64,000 bases of DNA from Pilasporangium apinafurcum (taxonomy: Eukaryota; Oomycota; Peronosporomycetes; Pythiales; Pythiaceae), in the NCBI GenBank assembly GCA_001600495.1, contig BCKE01000094.1:1-64000 (forward strand). The letters are read 5' to 3'. Position 1 is the stretch's first letter. Every line of letters starts with the position of its first letter. The position numbers and the translations under genes are program-made. Shown here in pieces: positions 21,274-33,313 of this stretch. The notes beneath the pieces are model-generated. The model was not told the DNA's origin, did not search any database, and saw only the letters and a program-made list of their open reading frames with translations.

Positions 21274-22755
21274 ATGCCATCCACTAAAAATTACACATCA
21301 CCGGCGATCGAGTTGATTGAGTACTTCCCTGGCAAAGTTTATTTCGTCTCCAGTAGCAGTGGACCGCCACAAATATCCGATGGGGAAAGTGACTTTGTGG
21401 ATTATCTCCATATGCAAAAGGAGTTTCGATACACGCCGTTCTATCTTGATTATGGCCCACTCAATCTAGGGCTCACATTTATGTTCGCAGCCAAGCTCGA
21501 TGCCAAGTTGAAGTTACATGAACAAAGTGATATCAGGACTCGGATTTGTGTGTATTCCTCTAATCTCCCTCGCCATCGTGTCAATGCAGTCTGCATTCTC
21601 GCGTGCTGGGGCATTCTCAGCCGAGGCTGGAGCGCTGAGACGGCGTTCGCGCCATTCCAACATCTCGTTTTTCTGCCGTTCCATGACGCCACCCGTGGTG
21701 TCGACAGGTTTGGACTGACGATTCTCGATGTTTTGCAAGGATTCGAGCGAGCACTAAAGAACCAACTTTTCTCACCTCAACACTTCGACGTAGACAAGTA
21801 TTTCCACGACGGCAGTATGGACCAAGGTGATATCACATGGCTTTCACCTAAATTTGTCGCATTCGCTGGACCTCGTGGCAGTAGTGACACTGGCAGCGAC
21901 CATAATAAACGGATGCTTTCGTGGTTGAAGCCTCCTGAGCATTATGTTGCGTACTTCCTAAAACATAACATACGTTTGGTGATTCGACTGAGCAAGAAAA
22001 GATATAACGAAGCCGTATTCTGCAATGCCGGTATTGAGTTCGTCGACTTGTACTTTCCTGATGGCTCGTGCCCACCGGATGCATTGCTGGCAACGTTTTT
22101 AGCAAAATGCGAGCAGTCGGTAGGTCCCATAGCCGTTCACTGCAAAGCTGGCTTAGGACGTACTGGGACACTAGTGGCCTGCTACTTGATGAAACATCAT
22201 CGGTTCACTGCGGAAGAAGCTATCGGTTGGCTGAGGCTAAGCCGACCTGGAAGCGTGATTGGCCGGCAGCAACACTTTCTTCGTGTCAAACAGCAACTGT
22301 TATGGGATTATCCTTCGTCTTCGCCATCGTGTGGGATAGCATGTAGTAGCAATAGGGTGATCTCACCCATGGGTGTTGAACTCGAGTTACGGAAATCAGT
22401 GCTTCAGCCTTTTGGCAAGCAAGAGGAAGCAAAAAGCATACAGAAGCGCCAAACACGAGGGATTGCAGCTCGAAGGATGGCATCCGAATCAGAAAGCGGT
22501 CTCTTGATGAAAGCGGGTCAATTTCGTTTGAACTCTGCGCTCACTGAAGAATCGAAGGAGATGTTGACGTTCCGTTACCGCCACTCAATCAGCCATCATG
22601 GGTCTACGACCTTACCTCCGAGGATACCGAGATCAAGTCTTTTGCCAACTTCAGCTTCAGAAGCGCCAGGAACCAAGAGGATTGTTTGCTTTTCTCACGA
22701 TATCAGCAACAAAGCCATCGAGTCTTTTCCACCAACACAAGTTTCACTACTGTGA
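21274..22755 (+). CDS. CDC14: CDC14 dual-specificity phosphatase
   Basis: CDC14 reverses cyclin-dependent kinase phosphorylation at mitotic exit and in ciliary base functions. The N-terminal domain starts with ELIEYFPGKVYFV and includes FYLDYGPLNLGLTF. It is followed by FDVDKYFHDG, the W-loop-like region and the active site VHCKAGLGRTGTLVACYLMKHH, where the Cys is the nucleophile (H-C-x5-R), then RPGSVIGRQQHFL. The C-terminal about 150 residues are Ser- and Arg-rich and not conserved. The frame is open upstream to a possible splice acceptor at 21120, so a short 5' exon may add residues such as ARRSYPRRPVNSYLK; the start is therefore uncertain. Confidence 0.9.
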   Translation: MPSTKNYTSPAIELIEYFPGKVYFVSSSSGPPQISDGESDFVDYLHMQKEFRYTPFYLDYGPLNLGLTFMFAAKLDAKLKLHEQSDIRTRICVYSSNLPRHRVNAVCILACWGILSRGWSAETAFAPFQHLVFLPFHDATRGVDRFGLTILDVLQGFERALKNQLFSPQHFDVDKYFHDGSMDQGDITWLSPKFVAFAGPRGSSDTGSDHNKRMLSWLKPPEHYVAYFLKHNIRLVIRLSKKRYNEAVFCNAGIEFVDLYFPDGSCPPDALLATFLAKCEQSVGPIAVHCKAGLGRTGTLVACYLMKHHRFTAEEAIGWLRLSRPGSVIGRQQHFLRVKQQLLWDYPSSSPSCGIACSSNRVISPMGVELELRKSVLQPFGKQEEAKSIQKRQTRGIAARRMASESESGLLMKAGQFRLNSALTEESKEMLTFRYRHSISHHGSTTLPPRIPRSSLLPTSASEAPGTKRIVCFSHDISNKAIESFPPTQVSLL

Positions 22756-23216
22756 CTGGTGTATCCCAAGGTGATCACCATCTAGACAGTATCCATGAGC
22801 CACTTGTAACTTGTCAACATGCTGTATAGGATATCATTTATTCATGGTACGGAGTGTTCAAGCACTGGGATTGTAATCATTCTTACAGAGTATCTTCTAC
22901 GTACCAATCAAAAGCCATGCGCTTATAGTTCCCAACAAGTAAAAAGCATACCTTAAATCGCCAGACACATCCCGTAATCTCATGAAGCTATGTAGCCATT
23001 TTGGGGTTTGCGTATCCATTTTTGTGTATTGAAACGACCCGGAAACCGCCAAAATGGGACCGAAAGCGTGTAGTTTCACGGTAGGCAGTACTAGTGGGCG
23101 AAAAATAGCCTACAGCCTGAACAAGGAAAGCCATTCCAAACGATGTGAGTGCTTTTGGCAATTTTGTGATTGACAAACTTCTGGTAAGAAGAAGACACGC
23201 CTTATTGTTAACGAAG

Positions 23217-23500
23217 ATGGAACGTGAGCGGAACCGTGACTGGAACCGCGACCGAGAGAGAGATCGAGATCGAGAATACCGAGATCATGGACGAGATCGA
23301 GACCGTGACCGAGATTACGAACGCGATCGAGACCGCATCAGAGACCGTCACCGCAATAGGGATCGCGACCGCCAGCGTGATCGAGATCGGGACCGAGAAC
23401 GTGATCGCTCACGCGACTATGACTATGATTATGACTATGACTATGACCACGACCGAGACCGGCAGCAACGCGATCGAGACCGGGATCGGGAGCGCGAACG
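23217..23500 (+). repeat. Coding simple repeat (CGNGAY hexamers) in the kinesin gene
   Basis: Degenerate CGAGAY/CGTGAC hexamers encode alternating Arg and Asp/Glu, and 23415-23450 is a TATGAC repeat encoding Tyr-Asp pairs. Codon variation within the repeat (CGT, CGA, CGC, CGG for Arg) suggests it has been kept at the protein level rather than expanding freshly. Confidence 0.8.
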
Positions 23501-26244
23501 TCCTGGTTTTGGTGTTGCATTTTCGCGACCAGCAACATATGATCCACGACTGGCGCAACGAACCCAATTACGACACCACAATCGAGGCGGGTATGATGAT
23601 GAAGATGGAGGAGATCGTCGTAAGCAGCTAAAGGACGAATTGGGGTTATCCGACGAAGATGAAGATGCGAATGGCGTGCCAAGTGATGAGGATGAACACC
23701 ATGGACGAAATGCCAGCAGTAGCAGTAGAACAAACGCACGATCGCCAACATCGTCAACTGCTTTCCACTCACGAACTAGTGGAGGTAATTCACTACAGGC
23801 TGAATATGAGAAGCTTCAACAGGAGCTCGCAATTGCGCGCGAGAACGAGCAAAAAGTGCAAGATTCACTTAGCAAATTACAATTACTTAGCAAGTCGCAG
23901 ACAGCAATCTTGAAAACCACGATGATCAAGAAAATTCAGGAGAAGGATGACCTTGTCGACGAGATGAGCACTGTTATTCGCGACCTCGAACGCAAACTAG
24001 AAGGTGCTGGAATCACTGTTGATACGTATACTCCTCCACAGATGATGAACGGTGCCACCTCTTCCGCAGTTTCTGGCTCTGAGGCGGAAGCACTCGCGGA
24101 AATTAGTGCTATGAAGACAGAGATGGATCGGCTGATGGAAGAAAACAAAACACTCAAAGCCACTGTCGCTGCTAGCAACGCCGCCAACACCAAAGGAGCT
24201 ACACAGTCCAGTGTTTTATCAACCGAAACGCCACTCCAAGCTGAAAATGTTGTGAGCAAAGCGAAGTACGAGACTTTGGAAGCTGAAAAGCGTACTCTTG
24301 CTCAACAGTTAAAGGATATGCAGCAAAAACTGGCAGTCTTGAAAAATGCGGCACCACCACCGGCACCTGTTCCACTTGCAGCATCGGAGCCTGGATGCAG
24401 TATTGAGGAGCTGCGTACTCTTCAGCAACAGGTAAGCCACAAAATATCCATCATCTTGATGGAATATATCGCGACATGAATCTGACACACAAATTGCTAT
24501 CACGTTTCTTCCTTACACATGCAGCTAAGCGAAGCGGAAACCTCTTATCAGAATGCCCAGAAAACGGTATGTGCCAACATTAATTTGTCATACACCCACC
24601 TAGTCTTCTCCATGATCAAGTTCCAATGGATTTTCTTGGATCGTATCTTAGATTCAAAATCTGGAGAGCGAACTGTCAGCTGTAATCAGTCAACAAAATT
24701 CATCGTCATTCGAAGCTGCAAAGGCATCAGCTGCGGCAGCCCAAGCGTCATCACAAGTAGAAGCCCAGTTGCAGGCACGAGTGACGCAACTAGAGACGGA
24801 ACTTCAGCAATCGCAAACTCAACTGGAGAAACAAACTAATGAGTTCCATGCAAAAGACGCTGCCTGGGAAACGAAGCACAATAAGCTGAAGGCAACGGCT
24901 GAAGGAGAGCTAAACAAGATCAAAGAGCAAGCCAAGAAAGCCATCCTGGATTTGAAGAAAAAGCTCGAATCCACATCCAAGGATCACCAACAAAAGAACA
25001 AGGCGCTCAGTGAGTTGAGATCACAACTACAGAAGCAGAAAACGGATCTTGCGACGCTCAAATTACAAATTGCCGCTCAAAATCAACAGTTCCCCTTGAT
25101 GGCGAAGCAGATGGCAGAGAAAATCACACAGCGGCTACAAAAACAAGCTGATGCCATGGCTGGTGTAGTGGATAATTACAAGCGGGAAATGAAGGAGCGT
25201 AAGCGCCTGTTTAACTTGGTGCAGGAACTGAAGGGCAACATTCGTGTGCTCTGCCGTGTTCGTCCCATCTCCAAGACCGAAATCAGTAATGGCAGCAAAA
25301 TGATCTGTAAATTTACGCCGGAAGAGATCACATTGAGTGGAGAGAAGGGAAAAATGAAAACTTGGGAATTCGACCGAGTCTTCGACATGAACTCGACCCA
25401 AGATCAACTCTTCTCTGAGGTGAAACCGCTCGTAACAAGTATCTTGGATGGTTACAGCGTGTGCATCTTTGCGTATGGTCAAACGGGGTCAGGCAAAACG
25501 TTCACCATGTCTGGACCATCAGATAACGCCGGTATTAACACAAGATCGCTGCAGGAGCTCTTTGAACGCAAGACTCAACGATCTAAGGAATACCAAGACG
25601 AAATTACCGTGAGCATCATGGAGATTTACAACGAACAAATCCGGGACTTACTTGCTCAAGATGCAGCAAGTACGAACCTGCAAGTACGTCAAGGCCCCAC
25701 GGGCAACTTCGTTCCCGGATTAACTGTATTGCCCGTGCAATCGCTGGAGGAGGTCTTTGACCTGATTAAGCGCGGCAACAAAAATCGCAGCACACACGCC
25801 ACTGACATGAACGAGCATAGTAGTCGCAGTCATTCCATTCTTTCGATTCAGTTAAAGAGCACAAACATCGTGACCAATACGGTGACGAATGGTAAATTGT
25901 TCCTCGTCGATTTGGCTGGTTCTGAGCGATTGTCCAAAACGGGAGCGGAGGGTCAGCGATTAAAAGAAGCGCAGAATATCAATAAATCCCTTTCAGCACT
26001 GGGAGACGTCATTGCAGCACGAGCAAGCAAAGCCAAGCATGTCCCATATCGCAATTCATCACTCACGTACTTGCTTCAAGATGCACTGGGCGGCGATTCC
26101 AAGACGCTCATGGTTGCCTGCGCAAGCCCGGTCGATTATAACAGTGAGGAGTCGTTTTGCACACTCAATTTTGCCGCACGAACGAGAAGCGTTGAAATGG
26201 GCAAAGCCACGAAGAACGTCACCCAGGCTGCTTCAAAAGATTAG
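23217..26244 (+). CDS. Kinesin-14 (C-terminal motor) with an Arg/Asp-repeat N-terminus
   Basis: The order tail, coiled coil, then motor identifies the minus-end-directed kinesin-14 class. The ATG at 23217 opens about 100 residues of RD/RE repeats including a YDYDYDYDYDYD run. Acidic linkers and long coiled coils follow, up to the neck (ERKRLFNLVQELKGNIRVLC). The motor begins CRVRPISK and has the P-loop GQTGSGKTFTMSG, switch I NEHSSRSHS and switch II DLAGSERLSKTGAEG, ending with the NFAARTRSVEMG signature. Three exons: to about 24431, about 24525-24567, and about 24651-26244. The motor looks fully active. The basic/acidic repeat is unusual for the class. Confidence 0.92.
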
Positions 26245-26473
26245 GTGGATTAGTAGCATTAAACGTTTTAAGCGCTGCATGTCAAACAACATGTGTAGAC
26301 GCAGGACTTCTAAGCAAAAAACACGAACACATAGATATTTCTACTTTAATCGCTCCGATAATCAATCACAAATAAATGAAGCTGTTCCTGTACGTCACAG
26401 CCACCAAGGAATAGTGCTAGACGACTTGTAGTCATCATGTGTCTCTTAAATATGACACTTCCTCACTGTATTA

Positions 26474-29400
26474 TCATGTACGACTTCTTCGCCTTCGATG
26501 GGTCCTTCGAGAGTCAATCTCGTCGTCATCATCACTCATGTTTGGAATTTCTTCAGCGGCACTTTCATCTTCATCAGTTTTTCTCTCCTCTTCTTCATGC
26601 TCCGCGTTTTCTGCAACACTCTTTCGTTTCTTTGATGGGGTTGTTTCCTTGTCATCACAGGGATTAAGTTGATTTTCTGAAGAAAGGGTGGCCGTGTCAT
26701 GATTACGTTTAGTTGCCAACATGGATGCGTGTCCATCTAATATTGTCTCGGCCACATCGTCATTCCTCAGATTTCCAATATTATCACTTTCTGTACCCGA
26801 CGTATTCAAGGAAGTCTTGGGTTGCTGTCGAGATGGCTTTGACTTGTCCACCGCCATGACTTCATCCTTGCCGCTTGTAACACTCTCGATTTCGTTATCA
26901 TCATCGACTTCGACAATTGTGGCAGCTTGAATTGGAGTTGGCTGAGGACTTTCAGATCGCCGCCTTTTCAGTGACGGTGATGTCATAGAGTCTGCACTCT
27001 TCAGTTCTCGCTTTCCTGTTTTGCTTGTAACTGCTGATTGGAAATCGAACAAAATTCGCCAGTCAGAATCCAGATTCTCTTCGTCACCCGGAACGTCGTC
27101 AAAGTTCTCAAGCAATTGCATGAAATATGATCGCAGTTGCTTCATACTCGATATATCTAAGTGGGACAAGTAGGGTCGCAAAGAGTCCAGGAAGCTAAAA
27201 TGCTGTTGACGTTCAAGCGAAAAACGCACGCCCTCACATAGAAACCGGAAAAAAGGAGCGCGTAGAGAGGCAACGACTTTGCCTACACCCAATGACTGAC
27301 TAAATTTCTTTGCCAAGTCCTTGAGTTCCGCCTCACTACTACGAATGCTTTCTTTGATGTCTTCTTCTATAGATCCTTCGTTTTCATCACTAGCCAGGTT
27401 TGCAACCTCCGCCAACTCATCTTTAAGGGTGAGAATTGAAGCGAATAAACGACGAAGTGCTGTCATTTGGATTTCCAAGTATCGAACGGGAGTTTCTGTT
27501 TTTACTTGCTTGCTGAACGCCTTCACGACATCAATAGTATGCGTTCCGTTCTCAACAAAATGCTGCAGCACAGCAGCAGCCTGACGTTTATTGCTAGGAT
27601 TGGACAATGAAACCTTTCCAAGAGCTACCAATAGCTCAGCTTTTCGTCTTTGCTTTTTTCCCCACAATGTTTCTTCTCCAGTTGTTCCTTCTTCTTCATG
27701 TTCCTCAACGTTGCCAGACTCCATTTCATTCTCAAAGTACATTTGCGTCAATAATACCAATATCCGTGGCAAAGCCCAATCTAGAGCATCATATGGCGGT
27801 GGCGAATCTTGAAATTTATCGACAAAGAGGCATCGTGTATCGCAAAACGTAACGAAGGCGAAACGTTGGGCCTCAACCACATATTCGGAAATGTCCTCAT
27901 CCTCAAAAGCAATTTCATGCATTTCTGAAGGCTGTGAGTCGTCCCCATCGTCGTTCGATTCTTTCGTTTTGTCAAGATGCATTTCCAGTACCGATATAAC
28001 TGCTTCTTCGAGAGAAGAACGAGCCTGTAGAATATACTGGATTTGATCTTGAACAGATTTGCCAATACTATCATCATCGGCCACTTCCTCCGATCCATCT
28101 TTTCGTGACGTATCAATCACTTTAAATATTGGTCTTGTAAGCCATAAAAGTTGCGAGTATAGCACCATCAACGAATGCTTGATTGTATCTGCCTGACAAA
28201 ACACTTTATCGAGCAGCAAAATGTTCCTCGTTCTTCGGTGTATCAATCCAACCAAAGCTGACGCAATCGCATCCATTCGAGATTCTCGTCTTCCAGGGTC
28301 TGTGATAGTTCGATCATTATCAGGCGATGAAGACGATGACGACGAAGGAAGATACTCAAGGATATTGAGATATCGGGTCATGCACTTAACGCGACACAAT
28401 GACAGTCGTAAAGCATATTCCACGTCGATTAGCTCCTTCTTCTTACCGCTAGATTTCCGCTTCTTTCCTTTGCCTTTCTTGCCATCAGCAGTTGCCATTT
28501 CTTCAAATATTCGAGCGTCATCTTCAAGGGATTGCTGCATCTTCTCAACAATATCTTGGAAAATTTCATGAATAATCACTTCCGCTTCGCGTTTCACAAC
28601 CTCGTGCTCTGTTTGAAACAGATGCTTGATCGCATGCGATAAAATCATTAAAAGCTTTTCTTCAGAATGCGCTAAATAAGCAAGCTTTAACTTTTCCAAA
28701 AGATCCTTGATATGCCCAATGTGCCGAGTCACAATCTCACTGGTCAACGTCAACATAGGAACAAGCTCCACTAGCAGTGACAACTTCTCAGCGTCTGATT
28801 GATAAAGAACCAACAGGTTTGGAAGGTCTTTACTGAACGATAGAGTAATCTCGTCCTAAAATTGTCCATTATCAGTACAAGATTGTAAAGTTTCATGAAT
28901 AAAATATACAGCGTCTTACTTTATCCGTTGTTTTCTTCTTCGTAACTGTTGATAATCGTTCAGATGACTCCTCAGCGCATATTTTCCGAACTGAAGCTAC
29001 AAGTATCCGAATTAAAATGGTCTGCTGTTCATTAGTCAGATCTGGAGCACTTTTGTCTATCAAAAGCAAGTTAGTCTGGAGCTTCCAGTCTTGTAGCACC
29101 CCTGCATTGCACATCAGCACACAAGTGTAAGTTCATTAGAGTGTTGACTGCGGGGACGCAAAGGAGTTCAAGTCAAACAAGCGCAACTTACGACAATCTT
29201 CAAGGCCCCAAAACGCATCCACAAGCGTCTCAATAGCTTCTGCAGGCACATTGTGGTTATGAATGTACTCTTCAGCAAACTCAACCAAAGCAATCGCTTG
29301 AGTGTTGAGCTGGTCTCTGGTCAAGTTGCTATTCTTTTTGGATTCAGCAACACCAAACGCATCATATTGTAGACAAACAAATTCCGCGGCTGCTTTACGG

Positions 29401-31273
29401 ATATCGACATTGTTGTCGTCAAACACGAGTTTCTCCACTGCCTGGAGTTGCACATCTGAGCTAACGAGACTCCGCTTATCAACTGCGATCAAGAGATAAA
29501 TGCACTCATGGACGACGCGATCGTCCACATCCTTACACAACTCTAGGTACCGCGGGAGAAAGCGCGACGTAAACATCTCCAGTTTTGGCGCGAACGCTTC
29601 ATTTTCATACAATCCTCTCAAAATCTCCACCACACAAAGCCGAACAGGTGCATTTTTATCATTCAACATCCATCCCAGATACTTGAGAAAATTGTCTTGA
29701 AGATAATGATCAGGAAGGGTAACAATCCAATGGCTGAGAGCTTTAATGCTTTCCATGCGGATCTCTGGCATCACATCGCGATAACGATGCACTACAACAC
29801 CAGTGAATAGTAGATTCACGTGGTGCAGTACTTGCTGCAAACGGCCTTCATACATTCGCTTGCTTTCTTCTAGTAATTGGATCTTTTTGGACACCGGTGT
29901 GCTTTTGCGAGCATTGGTTTTGTCTTTCTTCGATCTTGGTGTACTGTTTTCAGCATTTAGTTGCCGAGTTACAACAGATAAGTGCTGAGAGATACCATTA
30001 GCGCTATCCACCAATGCATTCCCTAGTCCCAATGCAGCGATTGTGCAAGTGTGTCGAATAGCTCGGACTTCAGCGCTGGAAAGTGTAGTGAGCCAATCCA
30101 CAAATGTGGCGATGAGATCAGAAGTAAATAATAGTTCACTCTCCGTGCATTCTTGGATAAATGCTTCCCAAAATTCGACGAAATGACGTTGAAATTTCTT
30201 GTAAGATTTCAGTCGGGATGCGATCGGATAATCTTCGTTTTCCCTTTCCAAATCTCCAACAACATAATCTACCTGCGGTTAACATAAAACACACGTCAAT
30301 AATCGAGTATCAACAAGTATGGGCTTCCACAGCGCTCATACCAAGTCACTCATGTCGAGTTGATCGATTTTCACTGTGTCTGGGACACACTGGCCCGTAC
30401 CTCCACACGCCTAATTGCACACATCATCCATAGGTTGTCAAAACAATACGTGAGCGTGCACCCTAGCCAGATTGTCTAATATACCTGCAATACAAAATTT
30501 AAGACTTCGCGTGTGGCGTTCTCTTTGTCTTCATCGTAGCGATCTCTCCACTCGATTAACAAATTTCGAAAAGACGCCGTGCCACGTTTAACTGCCTCTA
30601 TATACGTTATGGCATCATCATTGCATAAAACAAGTCAGTTTGTGGTCAAGCAAATGCAAGCAAACGTGAATGAATGCACCTACCGAACAGTACAGACTCT
30701 TCTTCATCCTCGTCTACATCCTCGCCTGCATTCGCATTGCCATCAACTCCATCCGCAACACCATCTTGCTTTCTCTTTTTCGCGTTTAAGCGCCGTTCTT
30801 CCATGACCGGCTTCAACTTGCGTGGCCTCATCACCCCATTCGATTGTATCTTGCGCTTCGGCTGCCTGGGTTTCATGGGAGTTTTCACCTTTGCTGGCAC
30901 AAATGCGTCGTCTTCTCCATCGCTTCTGTACATGTACATAAGTAAATAACTATCTCCACCAATAATGGGTCACAACCACCTTAGGCCGCAACACCTACGT
31001 GTCCGTCTCTTCCTGTGGTTCCTCTGCGTCATCATCAACATCTTCTTCCTCCTCGCTTCCAGCATCACCACCACCACTCTTCCTTCGATCTTCCACCTCA
31101 TATATTGCCTTGGGCTGCTTCCGCGTGCGCGTGCTACGCCGCGGCGTCAACATCGTTCGCGAGTTCCTCAGCAAATTACCACGTCCGCGCAGCTCGCAAT
31201 TTTCCCTAAAAGTGGCGCCAAAAAGGTTGCCCTTACCTCCCTCCACAAGAACGATGTTCTTTAAACGAGACAT
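26474..31273 (-). CDS. SCC3: Cohesin subunit SCC3/STAG (stromalin)
   Basis: SCC3/STAG is the HEAT-repeat subunit that loads and holds cohesin on chromatin. The ATG at 31273 begins MSRLKNIVLVEGG; a basic stretch TPRRSTRTRKQPK and an acidic run follow. The next exons give KRGTASFRNLLIEWRDRYD, CGGTGQCVPDTVK, and the conserved STAG block HFVEFWEAFIQE. Further on come the stromalin region RYRDVMPEIRMESIKALSHW and YLGWMLNDKNAPVRL, which are the clearest family signatures. A long last exon (26474-28813) is helical and ends in an acidic tail with DDDDEID and RRTHRRRRSRT. At least seven exons; the boundaries at 28813-28925 and 30250-30930 are approximate. It is convergent with the kinesin gene. Confidence 0.88.
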
Positions 31274-31670
31274 CAAAGGAAATGTCCCTCTACAAGAACA
31301 AATGATACTATAAAGGAGTATGACCTTATAAAGATTAAATCAAAAATAAATTGCTCATAAAAAGAGATAAAAGATTTTCAAAACGAGACGAGGCACAAAG
31401 TAAATGCATGCGTGCGTACAATCGATCACCAGAGAAAGGCTGTATTTTAGCCAATAAAAATCGAAGTTCATATATGACGCAGGTGTGTCGAGGTAAACGA
31501 AGCGACATGATTGGTGAAAAACACGACTATACATTAAAGTATACGTATAAAAACGTAGTATACAGCTTCCACATTTTGGGGCTTTTTGAAGTTGGCCAGT
31601 TGATCTTTTCATTCGAAGAGCTCAAGTGGAACACAAAAAGATTCGAGGGACGAAGAACAATCGCAGCCGC

Positions 31671-32857
31671 ATGGCTAAAGTGAAAAGCCCGGGTGTCAAT
31701 AGTGCAAGTAGTACGAGCAGCAGCGAAACCGGTGAGATGACGACGACCAAAAATGGCACGATCCATGTCCGCGTGCTACGCGCGAGGAATTTACCCACAA
31801 TGGACTTTGGGAAGCGCCAAGACCCATTCGGTACGCAACTGCACCGTTGCCATACAAACTGCTAATTAGTATGTGAGTGTGTGTGATCTGATATAAATGT
31901 GTGTATGTACAGTGTTGATACAATTGGAAGGTTCAAGTCCAAAGTCATGGGGTACTACAGACCCTGCGTTCCAAGGTGGCACGACTCCTGAATGGACCGA
32001 GAAGTCGAACAACGAGATTGAACTGTATTATGACGCCAGCTTGCATAAAAAAGATGTACTTTTGACTGTGGAAGTATACACGGATGAGTCAGGCGAAGAT
32101 CTGATTGGAACGGGACAAATCAATGTTGCGACGATTGCCCAGCAGCACAATTCAAGTATGTTTGTGTTATTGATGAGCTTTATATGTGGGCAGTAGTGTT
32201 CAGTAACTTGCATCTTTTGTAGATCCCACGGAGTTCGATGTTCGTTTGAAGGACGGGCTTAATGGCGGAACTAACCGCGGAGAAGTTACTGTGCACGTTT
32301 GGTTTGGTCCGCCAGTCCGTAAGGCATTCCGTGCGGCCCAACGTGCTTCACGACTTTTGGATGCGAGAGACTATGTTGTAGCGAATATTTTGGCTCTGTT
32401 TTCCGGCTGTACCTCCAAGTATTGCCACCTGTTCGTCCCTACTAGGATCAGAAACTGTTGTGTTACTCGCAGAACTGACATTTGTTATATGTATTTCCAT
32501 AGACCGATGGAGTTTGTCAAGAAAAATCGCCGTCTCAGTGCTGTGTTGGCAGGCGTACTTGGCATTGTCGCGGCTGGTGCGACAGCGATATTCTTGACTG
32601 TTGCTGTTCCAACTGCTATTGTTGCAGCATTCACACTTCCATTCTGGATCATTCCATTCCTCGTGGCATCGTTCTTCACGGCTCCATTGTGGATTCCTGT
32701 GCTTCTCCTCGTTGGCTTGTTCCTTGGGTTCATCGCCACATTTGTGTTCGGTCTTGGCGTAACGTCCCGTCCAGTGCGTCGCAAAGGAGCGATGCTCACC
32801 GCAAAGATCAAGCATTCTGACATGGGCAAGCGCGTGATCTACGAGAAGACAGACTAA
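31671..32857 (+). CDS. C2-domain protein with a C-terminal hydrophobic membrane hairpin
   Basis: From the ATG at 31671, a Ser-rich leader precedes a C2 domain beginning TIHVRVLRARNLPTMDFGKR, with DPFG at the expected Ca2+-loop position, TPEWTE and LTVEVYTDESGEDLIGTG. Introns fall after DPFG and before NPTEFDVRL. The C-terminus holds about 90 mostly hydrophobic residues (VLGIVAAGATAIFLTVAVP, then FWIIPFLVASFF and LLLVGLFLGFIATF), enough for three or four membrane passes or an oleosin-like hairpin, then a basic tail. The frame also stays open through 32390-32505, where an intron may or may not exist. It probably tethers or inserts in a membrane in a lipid-dependent way; no specific family name is claimed. 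Confidence 0.7.
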
Positions 32858-33313
32858 CTAGTGCATTCGACTTTTGAGTTTAATTCATTTGTTATTGCAT
32901 GTTAACGTGGTGAGTGCTGCAACTGTCCTGGCGACAGTCAACAAGCTTTACAGTGAGAGAAGAAAATGTTACTGTGGTTCTAAATTTGCTTTGATATGAC
33001 ACGAGCATGGACATGAGTAGTCCGTTAATTAACTGAACTGCAATTTGCAGTTCAGTGAAAAAAAATGCTTTTATTTTGTTTTTCATAGTATTAACATGTG
33101 TGTTGTTTTGGCGTTTCTTGATTTTGGACATGGGAAAAAGAATCCCTTTGCTTCATCTCTCTAATTTTTGTTTGAGTGGTTGGGAACACATTAGTCGCGT
33201 TGAATAACGCTTCTGGTTGAGTTCCTCATCTTCTTCATTTTTTGTTTGTTTTCCACGAAAAGAAAGCAACCAGTTGAATAGAAAATGCATGTACAATCAA
33301 GACATCCATCGCT

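Noticed and set aside
31351-31683. 110-codon plus-strand frame between SCC3 and the C2 gene
   Set aside because: Lies in the shared promoter region, has no motifs and overlaps the C2 gene start in another frame.
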